Origin: JBGTLA01 sp041744375
Lineage (GTDB): Bacteria > Actinomycetota > Acidimicrobiia > Spongiisociales > ZC4RG35
DNA length: 13,764 bases
Direction: 5' to 3'
Assembly: GCA_041744375.1 (NCBI GenBank)
Contig: JBGTLA010000124.1
Span: 1-13,764, forward strand
Part shown: piece by piece, positions 1 to 5,540 of the stretch
Numbering within the stretch: the stretch's first letter is position 1
Layout: each line of letters opens with the position of its first letter
Notes under the pieces: generated by a model
The model's database searches: none
The model's input: the letters and a program-made list of their open reading frames with translations, nothing else
What the model was told of the DNA's origin: nothing
Program-made: the position numbers and the translations under genes

Positions 1-369
1 CGACGCTGCAACCACCGAAGCGGCTATGTCTTCTTGGCGACTGACGGCGGCCACCGCTCCCAGGATCCCAAAGGCGCAAAATGCCACGATGGCGATCCAC
101 CACCGACGCCCCGCCGCCCACCCGACCCCGGCACCCAGGGCCAGAGCGACGACTGTCATCCCGACCACGAGAGCGGGCTTGTCGTTCGTCTCGAAGGTAG
201 CGATCGCCCAGTCCTTGACCGCCACCGGGACGTTGTCGATCACTACCCCGCCGATCGCCTCGAGCAGGGAGGGAACGGCGGCAAAGATTCCAGCGACGAG
301 CTCTGCGAGGCCCAACGAGGCGGCAACGGCAACCGAGCCGGCCAATGCGTACCGTCGACTGTGAGCCAT
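1..369 (-). CDS. Membrane-anchored molybdopterin-dependent oxidoreductase (sulfite oxidase family), N-terminal part
   Basis: An open frame on the minus strand begins at the ATG at 369 and runs without a stop off the left edge, giving 123 residues. It starts MAHSRRYALAGSVAVAAS, then has alternating hydrophobic helices (about residues 8-30, 65-82 and 88-103) separated by a segment reading VPVAVKDWAIATFETNDKP. From memory, this helix-loop pattern with a VKDxAIxxFxTxDK-like motif is the usual N-terminal membrane domain of actinobacterial oxidoreductases whose C-terminal half binds molybdopterin (sulfite oxidase/YedY type). The catalytic domain lies outside the window, so its cysteine and cofactor residues cannot be checked. 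A TAGCGT box ends 7 nt before the ATG, suggesting a leaderless mRNA. The family call is moderately sure and the substrate is unknown. Confidence 0.65.
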   Translation of the reverse strand, partial: MAHSRRYALAGSVAVAASLGLAELVAGIFAAVPSLLEAIGGVVIDNVPVAVKDWAIATFETNDKPALVVGMTVVALALGAGVGWAAGRRWWIAIVAFCAFGILGAVAAVSRQEDIAASVVAAS

Positions 370-376
370 CGACCCA

Positions 377-382
377 ACGCTA
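377..382 (-). promoter_or_regulatory. Candidate -10 box (TAGCGT), leaderless
   Basis: TAGCGT on the minus strand fits the actinobacterial TAnnnT pattern and ends 7 nt before the ATG at 369. There is no Shine-Dalgarno sequence between them. No convincing -35 element is visible, so the call rests on spacing and on the same arrangement at other starts in this window. Confidence 0.4.
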
Positions 383-468
383 CGTCATTGCCGTGGCTAT
401 CGAGGTGGGCGAATGGGGACGGCGGCGGGTGCCGGAGCCGCTTGGCCGGCCATCCATCCGCGCTTCGT

Positions 469-1413
469 CTACAGATGAGACCGATCGGGAGGCGTGTGCC
501 AGGCCGAGAGGTCGGGGCCGGCGGGAACGATCCCGGCCGGGTTGATGTCGGTGTGGACTTCGTAGTAGTGGCGCTTGATGTGATCGAAGTCGGTGTTGTC
601 GCCGAACCCCGGGGTCTGGAACAGATCGCGAGCGTAACCCCAGAGCACCGGCATCTCCGTCAGCTTGTGCCGATTGCACTTGAAGTGCCCGTGATACACG
701 GCGTCGAAACGGGCGAGAGTCGTGAAGAGGCGGATGTCGGCCTCTGTGATGCTGTCCCCGACGAGATACCGCTGGTGCGTCAATCTCTCGGACAGCCAAT
801 CGAGCCGCGCGAAGAGACTCTGATAGGCGTCCTCGTAGGACTCTTGGCTACCGGCAAAACCGGCTCGATACACGCCGTCGTTGACATCACGGTAGATGAC
901 ACGATCCAACTCCAGGATCTCCGCCCGATGCTCCTCGGGGAAGAGGTCGGGAGCTCCCGGCCGATGGTGCTCGACCCACTCGGTGGAAAAATCGAGGGTG
1001 ATCTGGGCGAAGTCGTTGGTGACGACCTCCCCGGTAGTGACATCGACGATGGCCGGAACCGTGATCCCCTTGTCGTAGCCCGGGTAACGGGCCTCATAGG
1101 CCTCTGCGACACGGGCGATCCCCAAGACGGGGTCCACCTCTCCCGGGTCGAGGTCGAATTTCCAGCTGCGGGCGTCATGGGTGGGCCCGGCGATACCCAT
1201 CGATATCACTTCCTCGAGCCCGAGCAGCTGGCGCACGATGATGCTGCGATTCGCCCACGGACAGGCCAAGCTGACGATCAGGCGGTAACGCCCCGGCTCG
1301 ACTGTGAAGCCGTCGCGGCCATCTCGGGTGATACGAGTTCTGATGTAGGCCGTATCACGCTCGAAAGCCCCCTCGGTGACGTAATTGCTTTCGGCGCGCA
1401 CTTGGTTGGTCAT
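469..1413 (-). CDS. Glutathionyl-hydroquinone reductase-like protein (Xi-class GST/YqjG family)
   Basis: The 314-residue protein matches the Xi-class GST family (E. coli YqjG/YqjF, yeast Ecm4), which reductively removes thiol conjugates from hydroquinones. Visible landmarks are an N-terminal thioredoxin-like fold with SLACPWANR (Cys51 is the expected catalytic cysteine), TVPAIVD at 118-124, YRDVNDGVYRAGFA at 174-187, ADIRLFTTLARFD at 225-237, GHFKCN at 242-247 and HIKRHYYEVHTDINPAGIVP at 278-297 in the helical domain. The family's usual Glu-Ser glutathione contact after the VPVLWD-like strand is replaced by TNDFAQITLDF, so the thiol cofactor may not be glutathione; mycothiol is a reasonable guess in an actinobacterium. 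I chose the ATG at 1413 because conserved sequence begins shortly after it (GAFERDTAYI) and a TACGAT box lies 8 nt upstream. An in-frame ATG at 1488 with an AGGAGG 10 nt ahead would add 25 unconserved residues. Confidence 0.88.
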   Translation of the reverse strand: MTNQVRAESNYVTEGAFERDTAYIRTRITRDGRDGFTVEPGRYRLIVSLACPWANRSIIVRQLLGLEEVISMGIAGPTHDARSWKFDLDPGEVDPVLGIARVAEAYEARYPGYDKGITVPAIVDVTTGEVVTNDFAQITLDFSTEWVEHHRPGAPDLFPEEHRAEILELDRVIYRDVNDGVYRAGFAGSQESYEDAYQSLFARLDWLSERLTHQRYLVGDSITEADIRLFTTLARFDAVYHGHFKCNRHKLTEMPVLWGYARDLFQTPGFGDNTDFDHIKRHYYEVHTDINPAGIVPAGPDLSAWHTPPDRSHL

Positions 1414-1421
1414 GGGGACCG

Positions 1422-1427
1422 ATCGTA
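1422..1427 (-). promoter_or_regulatory. Candidate -10 box (TACGAT), leaderless
   Basis: TACGAT on the minus strand matches four of six TATAAT positions and ends 8 nt before the ATG at 1413. It supports that start over the upstream in-frame ATG at 1488. The -35 region (around 1445-1451) is only weakly similar to consensus. Confidence 0.45.
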
Positions 1428-1472
1428 TCGACGCCCCGACCCAACAGGAAAGGCCGTAGGACGGTCTTGGAA

Positions 1473-1504
1473 AATTCGTTCCAGCCATCGAGGCCAGCCC
1501 TCCT
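1473..1504 (-). repeat. 32-nt dispersed repeat, copy A
   Basis: This segment matches 4166-4197 at 29 of 32 positions without gaps, including a 19-nt identical core reading TCGATGGCTGGAACGAATT on the minus strand. It contains AGGAGG followed 10 nt later by an ATG at 1488. It lies in the divergent spacer between the hydroquinone reductase-like gene and tag, upstream of the candidate promoter at 1422-1427. It could be a regulator-binding site, a duplicated translation-initiation segment or a genome-wide intergenic repeat. Confidence 0.7.
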
Positions 1505-1559
1505 GCCAGGGATCGTGCCGAGCTGCAGGTCGGGCTGCCATTGCTATTCAACACAGTCC

Positions 1560-1565
1560 TAGGGT
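1560..1565 (+). promoter_or_regulatory. Candidate -10 box (TAGGGT), leaderless
   Basis: TAGGGT fits TAnnnT and ends 8 nt before the ATG of tag at 1574, with no Shine-Dalgarno sequence in between. A TTGACA-like -35 at proper spacing is not clear. Confidence 0.35.
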
Positions 1566-1573
1566 TGCCCAGC

Positions 1574-2182
1574 ATGGAAATCCTCGTCAGCGCAACCGAC
1601 GGACGCGACCGATGTGGGTGGGGGATCGAGCCCCCGATCTACCGCGATTACCACGACACCGAGTGGGGTTTCCCTGTCCTCGACGACAGGGCACTGTTCG
1701 AGAAGCTCTGTTTGGAAGGCTTCCAAGCGGGTCTTTCGTGGTTGACGATCTTGCGCAAGCGTCCGGCCTTCCGAGCCGCATTCTGCGGCTTTGACCCGAG
1801 GGTGGTGGCAGACTTCGACGAACTCGACGTCAGGCGGCTCTTGGGCGACGCCGGCATCGTCCGACACGAAGGCAAGATTCGTTCCACAATCAACAACGCC
1901 CAGCGGGCGTTGGACATGATCGATGAGGAAGGCTCCTTGGCCGCCTACTTCTGGCCCCATGCCAAGCCCTCACCCGTCCCGCCGGCTGACATCCCGGCCA
2001 CGACCCGGGAGTCGACGGCCATCGCCAGGGACTTGAAGCGTCGGAGATGGTCGTTCGTCGGACCAACCACGGTCTATGCGTTCATGCAGGCCATGGGGAT
2101 CGTCAACGATCACGTTGCGGGTTGCTGGGTCCGGCCAGATTGTGAGGCGCAACGCCGGGGGGCCATGGCCCCAAGGCAGTAG
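1574..2182 (+). CDS. tag: DNA-3-methyladenine glycosylase I
   Basis: The 202-residue protein is a clear Tag homologue, which removes 3-methyladenine from alkylated DNA as the first step of base-excision repair in the cytoplasm. All hallmarks of the E. coli enzyme are present at the same spacing. The zinc 'snap' residues are Cys14 (RCGW), His27 (YHDTEWG), His180 and Cys184 (NDHVAGC). The active-site segment CLEGFQAGLSW has Glu48 and Trp56, corresponding to E. coli Glu38 and Trp46. The downstream FDP, DAGIVRHEGKI and FVGPTTVYAFMQA motifs are also intact. The ATG at 1574 is preferred over one 33 nt upstream because the conserved N-terminus starts about ten residues later and a TAGGGT box lies 8 nt upstream. 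It is transcribed divergently from the hydroquinone reductase-like gene and followed after 29 nt by the ligase gene, with which it may be co-transcribed. Confidence 0.95.
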   Translation: MEILVSATDGRDRCGWGIEPPIYRDYHDTEWGFPVLDDRALFEKLCLEGFQAGLSWLTILRKRPAFRAAFCGFDPRVVADFDELDVRRLLGDAGIVRHEGKIRSTINNAQRALDMIDEEGSLAAYFWPHAKPSPVPPADIPATTRESTAIARDLKRRRWSFVGPTTVYAFMQAMGIVNDHVAGCWVRPDCEAQRRGAMAPRQ

Positions 2183-2200
2183 ATTGGCGATTCAGGTCGC

Positions 2201-2206
2201 GAGGAG
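2201..2206 (+). promoter_or_regulatory. Strong Shine-Dalgarno (GAGGAG) of the ligase gene
   Basis: GAGGAG ends 5 nt before the ATG at 2212 and fixes that start. It contrasts with the leaderless-looking starts at the heads of other units in this window, and fits an internal gene of a tag-ligase unit. Confidence 0.7.
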
Positions 2207-2211
2207 AAGTA

Positions 2212-3348
2212 ATGGCGGTAGAGCACCCTCCGTTCACGGTCGGGATCGAAGAGGAGTATCTGCTCGTGGACCGGGAGTCACGCAACCTCGTGGCCACACC
2301 CGACCCCGAGCTGTGGAAGGGGTTGCGCGAGGTGCTCGGACCCCAGGTCGGCCACGAGTTCCTCAAAGCCCAGATCGAAGTGGGGACGAAAAAGAGCCGC
2401 AACCTCCTCGAGGCGGCCGAAGACCTCGCTCGTCTCCGGAGGGAGCTCTCGGCGGTGGTATCGGGTTACGGGGCGGCCATCATCGCCGCTTCCAGCCACC
2501 CGTTCGCCGAGTGGTGGCAGCAACAACACACCGAAGACGCCCGCTACGACCAGCTCGCCTCTGACTTCCAGCAGGTGGCCCGCCGGCTCGTCATCTGCGG
2601 CATGCACGTCCACGTGGGGATCGATGACCCCGATCTACGCATCGATCTCATGAACCAGGTCAAGTACTTCCTCCCTCACCTGCTTGCCCTGTCCACCTCG
2701 TCGCCGTTCTGGATGGGCCGGGAAACCGGACTCAAGTGCTATCGGCTCTCGGTGTTCCAGACCCTGCCTCGCACCGGCCTGCCCGAGGAATTCTCTTCGT
2801 GGTCTGACTTCGAACGCCACGTCAAAGTGCTCGTCGATGCCGGGATCATCGAGGACGCCTCCAAGCTGTGGTGGGACATCCGGCCTTCCAGCAGGTACCC
2901 CACTGTCGAGTTGCGGGTGCCCGACATGTGCACACGCCTGGCGGATGGAATAGCCGTGGCCGCGCTGTACTTGTCACTGATGGAGATGCTGTTCCGCCTC
3001 CGCACGCGCAACCGAAGATGGAGGACCTACGCGCCGATGCTCATCTCCGAGAACCTGTGGCGGGCGCAGCGTTACGGAGCCTTCGGTACCCTCATCGACT
3101 TCGGTCGGGGTGAGCTGGTCGAGTTTCGCGACCTTGTCGAGGAGCTCCTCGAGTTGCTGGCGGTCGATGCCAGAACGTTGGGGATTTCCCACGAACTAGC
3201 CCACATTCGCACGATCGCCAAGGAGGGAACAAGCGCCCACCGCCAGCTGGTCGTCTTCCGGGAGGCACAAGCCGAGGGGGCGAGCCGCCAGGAAGCTCTC
3301 GAGTTGGTGGTCGACCATCTCATCGTCGACACCATGACAGGGATCTGA
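2212..3348 (+). CDS. Carboxylate-amine ligase, YbdK/GCS2 family (putative glutamate-cysteine ligase 2)
   Basis: The 378-residue protein has the full GCS2 (YbdK-like) ATP-grasp-related fold of the glutamine synthetase/GCL superfamily. Visible signatures are GIEEEYLLVD at 11-20 (nucleotide/metal acidic cluster), QIEVGT at 54-59, GMHVHVGID at 130-138, HLLALSTSSPFWMGRETGL at 156-174, DIRPSSRYPTVELRVPDMCT at 222-241 and ENLWRAQRYG at 280-289. Length is normal for the family. E. coli YbdK has only weak gamma-glutamylcysteine synthetase activity, and the natural substrate of most actinobacterial members is not established, so the name does not prove glutathione synthesis. Its proximity to a GST-superfamily reductase hints at a thiol or gamma-glutamyl role, but only by context. 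The stop lies 9 nt from the stop of the convergent LLM oxidoreductase gene. Confidence 0.9.
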   Translation: MAVEHPPFTVGIEEEYLLVDRESRNLVATPDPELWKGLREVLGPQVGHEFLKAQIEVGTKKSRNLLEAAEDLARLRRELSAVVSGYGAAIIAASSHPFAEWWQQQHTEDARYDQLASDFQQVARRLVICGMHVHVGIDDPDLRIDLMNQVKYFLPHLLALSTSSPFWMGRETGLKCYRLSVFQTLPRTGLPEEFSSWSDFERHVKVLVDAGIIEDASKLWWDIRPSSRYPTVELRVPDMCTRLADGIAVAALYLSLMEMLFRLRTRNRRWRTYAPMLISENLWRAQRYGAFGTLIDFGRGELVEFRDLVEELLELLAVDARTLGISHELAHIRTIAKEGTSAHRQLVVFREAQAEGASRQEALELVVDHLIVDTMTGI

Positions 3349-3357
3349 CGGCGGCTC

Positions 3358-4140
3358 TCAACGGGCCCGGTTCATGTCGTCTCGCCACGAGATCCACTCG
3401 GCAACCGGAGCGAGATCGTAGTCGGGTCCACTCACTCCCATCGTGAAGTGCCGGGTTCCGACGGCGTGGTACTCACCGGCCGTCTCTGGTTTGTGAAGAT
3501 TGACACCGGCAGACCGCTCGATTTCGGCCGGATCACGCCCAATCGACGCACAATGGCCGTCGAGCACCGCCTGCTTGTGGGCAATGGTGGTTGTAGTCCC
3601 GAACCCGTGCCAGATGTCGGCGTGCCGGGCCACGATCCGCAGCGTCTTCTTCTCTCCTCCCCCGCCGATGAGCACCGGGATATCACGACGAGGCGCCGGG
3701 TTGAGCCGGCCAAGCCGTTTCTCGATGCGCGGCATGGCGGCCGCCAAGTCGTCGAGGCGCGATCCGGCGGTGCCGAAGTCGTAGCCGTACTCTTGGTAGT
3801 CCTTCTCGAACCAACCCGAACCGATTCCGAGGATCAGACGACCATCGGCGATGTTGTCGACCGTGCGCGCCATGTCGGCCAACAGATCGGGGTTGCGATA
3901 CGAGTTACAACTCACGAGAGCACCGATTTCGATTCGTTCTGTCTGCTCTGCCCACGCCCCGAGCATCGTCCAGCACTCCAAATGTTTGCCCGCCTTGTCA
4001 CCCGACAGCGGAAAGAAGTGGTCCCAGTTGTAGACGACATCGACCCCCATCTCCTCCGCCTGGGCTACCGCCTTGCGGATGGCGGGGTAATCGGCGTGTT
4101 GGGGCTGGAGTTGGATGGCGATGCGAACGGGGCGGGACAT
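3358..4140 (-). CDS. LLM class (luciferase-like) oxidoreductase, probably F420-dependent
   Basis: The 260-residue protein has the bacterial luciferase-like TIM-barrel pattern. Landmarks are VDVVYNWDHFFP at 33-44, ECWTMLGAWAEQTERIEIGALVSCNSYRNP spread over 55-84, DNIADGRLILGIGSGWFEKDYQEYGYDF over 95-122, and IPVLIGGGGEKKTLRIVARHADIWH over 154-178. The DxISxGRLxLGIGxGWxExEYxxYG block and the IGGGGExKTL strand are typical of actinobacterial LLM proteins that use coenzyme F420 rather than FMN. The protein is somewhat shorter than many relatives. AGGAG lies 7 nt before the ATG at 4140. It sits 108 nt downstream of the DAHP synthase-like/chorismate mutase gene on the same strand, so it may share the attenuated transcript. 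The substrate cannot be deduced. Confidence 0.85.
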   Translation of the reverse strand: MSRPVRIAIQLQPQHADYPAIRKAVAQAEEMGVDVVYNWDHFFPLSGDKAGKHLECWTMLGAWAEQTERIEIGALVSCNSYRNPDLLADMARTVDNIADGRLILGIGSGWFEKDYQEYGYDFGTAGSRLDDLAAAMPRIEKRLGRLNPAPRRDIPVLIGGGGEKKTLRIVARHADIWHGFGTTTTIAHKQAVLDGHCASIGRDPAEIERSAGVNLHKPETAGEYHAVGTRHFTMGVSGPDYDLAPVAEWISWRDDMNRAR

Positions 4141-4181
4141 GGAAGCTCCTGGGAAAGGGTCGAACAATTCGTTCCAGCCAT
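4065..4181 (-). other. Possible short upstream ORF overlapping the LLM oxidoreductase start
   Basis: An ATG inside repeat copy B (4179-4181), preceded by AGGAGG about 10 nt upstream, opens a 38-codon frame beginning MAGTNCSTLSQELP. The frame crosses the LLM gene start in another frame and stops at 4065-4067. The same MAGTN start occurs in repeat copy A. It could be a translated regulatory uORF or a by-product of the repeat; the peptide has no recognisable features. Confidence 0.2.
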
Positions 4182-4197
4182 CGACGCCACTCCTCCT
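4166..4197 (-). repeat. 32-nt dispersed repeat, copy B
   Basis: This is the partner of 1473-1504 (29 of 32 identical, same orientation relative to the downstream gene). It lies 26-57 nt upstream of the LLM oxidoreductase start and includes AGGAGG plus an out-of-frame ATG. Confidence 0.7.
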
Positions 4198-4248
4198 ATC
4201 GACGACTTTGCCCCAGCAAAGCATCAGCCCGTGCGCACCGGAAAGCCG

Positions 4249-5310
4249 TCACACCGCCTCGACCACACCGGTGGCGCGCATCTCGTGTTGCAGTCGTCGC
4301 GACTCGGCCAGGACAAGCTCGAAGAGTGCTTCGACGTGGGCGGCGTCAACACCGAGATGATTGGCTTCGTCCTTGATGATGTCGAGCAACTCCTGCTCGC
4401 GTCCCGGAATCTGAACGGGGAGGCCCCGGGCCTGCTTGACGACGCCGATCTCCATCGACAAGGCTTGACGACGAGCGAGGAGCCGCACGATCTGACGGTC
4501 GATCTGGTCGATATGGCGCCGCACTCGGGAGATCCCAAGCCCGGTCATGAGATCTTCGAAGCCTCCGATACCCATCTGGGTGTAGGAGGTACGGGCGACT
4601 TCCGGTTGAGGGTGGACCTCGATGATCAGGCCGTCGGCCCCGACTCCCTGAGCAGCGAGGGCCAGCGGCTGGACCCTGACGGCGCCGCCAGAGGTATGGG
4701 AGGGATCCACCAGGACCGGGAGATGGGTGATCTCCTTCAAGGAGGGAACGGCTCCCAAGTCGAGGGTGTCGGTGCCGACCGCGCCGAAGGTCCGAATTCC
4801 GCGCTCCACCAGGACGACCTGGTCGTTGCCTTCCGCCAGGAGGTACTCGGCCGCCCACAGCCACTCGTCGAGGGTGGCCGACGGGCCGCGGCGCAGCAGC
4901 ACCGGGCGACCGCTCCTACCCGCCAGGCGCAGAAGTTCGAAGTCCTGCATGTTGCCAGAGGCGATCTCGAGCATATCGACTGACTGGGCGGCGATGTCGA
5001 CGTGGGAGGCCTCCAGTACCTGGGTGACGGTCGGCAAGCCGACGGCCCTGCCGGCGCCCGCCAGCAGGTCGACCGCCTCGACGCCGAGACCACGGAAGTC
5101 GTAGGGCGAGGAGGCCGACTTCCAAGCTCCTCCGCGCAGAACCGAGGCACCCGCCTCCACGGCTGCCTCCGCGATCGAGCGGATCTGGTCTTCCGACTCG
5201 ACCGCACATGGCCCGGCAATCACCGGGAATGGGTCGTGACCGATACGGACCGATCCGACGGTGACGACGGTGCGGGGTGTTCCCGGTCTCTTGTGGGCTT
5301 TGCGTTCCAT
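4249..5310 (-). CDS. DAHP synthase-like (type I-beta/KDO8PS superfamily) domain fused to C-terminal AroQ chorismate mutase
   Basis: The 353-residue protein has two domains. Residues about 15-255 match the class I-beta DAHP synthase barrel (first step of the shikimate pathway). It retains AGPCAVESEDQ with metal-type Cys35, LRGGAWK at 58-64, VERGIRTF at 168-175, VDPSH with His205 and EVHP with Glu231. Several hallmark residues differ: KPRTS is KSASS at 64-68, GARN is ASGN at 117-120, LKRG is LRRG at 139-142, and the metal Asp of the LSDGxQSL segment is Ser242. Residues about 262-345 are an AroQ chorismate mutase with the expected Arg264/265, Arg280/281, Lys292, Arg304-Glu305, Ser337 and Gln341. 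The mutase converts chorismate to prephenate for Phe and Tyr. The domain order resembles the C-terminal-mutase fusions known from Bacteroidetes. AGGAG and GGAAAG precede the ATG at 5310. A Phe/Tyr leader peptide and terminator lie directly upstream. Confidence 0.85.
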   Translation of the reverse strand: MERKAHKRPGTPRTVVTVGSVRIGHDPFPVIAGPCAVESEDQIRSIAEAAVEAGASVLRGGAWKSASSPYDFRGLGVEAVDLLAGAGRAVGLPTVTQVLEASHVDIAAQSVDMLEIASGNMQDFELLRLAGRSGRPVLLRRGPSATLDEWLWAAEYLLAEGNDQVVLVERGIRTFGAVGTDTLDLGAVPSLKEITHLPVLVDPSHTSGGAVRVQPLALAAQGVGADGLIIEVHPQPEVARTSYTQMGIGGFEDLMTGLGISRVRRHIDQIDRQIVRLLARRQALSMEIGVVKQARGLPVQIPGREQELLDIIKDEANHLGVDAAHVEALFELVLAESRRLQHEMRATGVVEAV

Positions 5311-5352
5311 CTTTCCAGGCTCCTGTCGGCACGGACACCCCGGGAACGAAAG

Positions 5353-5377
5353 AACCCGGAGCGTCCGGCTCCGGGTT
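5353..5377 (-). terminator. Attenuator hairpin upstream of the DAHP synthase-like/chorismate mutase gene
   Basis: On the minus strand AACCCGGAGC pairs perfectly with GCTCCGGGTT (10 bp) around a 5-nt loop CGGAC, followed by a moderately T-rich tail CTTTCGTT. It lies between the leader peptide stop (5407) and the structural gene start (5310), the position of an intrinsic terminator in an amino-acid attenuator. Confidence 0.8.
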
Positions 5378-5433
5378 GGGTGGTGGTCGCTTCTTCGGTC
5401 AGGCCATCACGTCAACCCGGGCTCGGACCCGGT
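5371..5433 (-). promoter_or_regulatory. Antiterminator and pause-hairpin segments of the aromatic attenuator
   Basis: Two alternative pairings compete with the terminator. Segment 2 (5420 to 5413, CCGGGTTG, within the last sense codons of the leader) can pair 8/8 with segment 3 (5378 to 5371, CAACCCGG), which is the 5' arm of the terminator. Segment 1 (5432 to 5428, CCGGG) can pair with 5421 to 5417 (CCCGG) around a 6-nt loop. A ribosome stalled on the Phe/Tyr codons would cover segment 1 and free segment 2 for antitermination. A ribosome reaching the stop codon would cover segment 2 and let the terminator form. Confidence 0.7.
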
Positions 5434-5469
5434 AAAGACGAAATAGCCGTAGAAGCGCTGATCGAACAT
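5407..5469 (-). CDS. Phe/Tyr leader peptide of the aro attenuator (20 aa)
   Basis: A 20-residue ORF (ATG at 5469, TGA at 5407-5409) begins MFDQ and continues RFYGYFVF, then ends in a Gly/Pro-containing tail. Four Phe and two Tyr codons fall in the first twelve positions and there is no Trp codon. This is the composition expected of a ribosome-sensing leader for Phe and/or Tyr supply, and it lies just ahead of a terminator and a chorismate mutase gene. A TACGGT box ends 9 nt before the ATG, so the leader may be translated from a leaderless transcript; no Shine-Dalgarno sequence is evident. Phe-rich leader peptides controlling aro or phe genes by attenuation are established in enterobacteria and reported in corynebacteria. 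Confidence 0.75.
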   Translation of the reverse strand: MFDQRFYGYFVFTGSEPGLT

Positions 5470-5478
5470 GTCGATGAC

Positions 5479-5508
5479 ACCGTACACGCTCCGCACCCGA
5501 CCTGGCAA
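5479..5508 (-). promoter_or_regulatory. Candidate promoter of the aro leader (TTGCCA - 18 nt - TACGGT)
   Basis: On the minus strand TTGCCA (5508 to 5503) is separated by 18 nt from TACGGT (5484 to 5479), which ends 9 nt before the leader ATG at 5469. The -35 differs from TTGACA at one position and the -10 fits TAnnnT. It lies in the 71-nt gap after the ctaB stop, so the aro unit can be transcribed independently of ctaB. Confidence 0.55.
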
Positions 5509-5540
5509 GGCCTGTCCTGGCGGCGAAGAGGAATTCGAGG

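Noticed and set aside
1488..1488. Alternative ATG for the hydroquinone reductase-like gene with AGGAGG 10 nt upstream
   Set aside because: The 25 added residues do not resemble the family N-terminus. The same ATG context occurs out of frame in repeat copy B, and a TACGAT box supports the ATG at 1413. It is kept only as an alternative.
34..1794. Long plus-strand open frame of 586 codons covering the left end
   Set aside because: It runs antisense to the molybdopterin oxidoreductase N-terminus and the hydroquinone reductase-like gene and into tag in another frame. Its composition is Arg/Asp/Gly-rich and no family pattern is visible; it is a high-GC shadow frame.
4161..4175. CGAACAATTCGTTCC, resembling a LexA/SOS box
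   Set aside because: The GAAC and GTTC half-sites are separated by five bases rather than the four of the actinobacterial/Bacillus SOS box. The matching repeat copy near 1468-1482 lacks the left half-site, so the conserved part is not this palindrome.
3448..4983. Plus-strand open frame of 511 codons
   Set aside because: It is antisense to the LLM oxidoreductase and the DAHP synthase-like gene, both of which have clear family motifs. No motif is seen in this frame.
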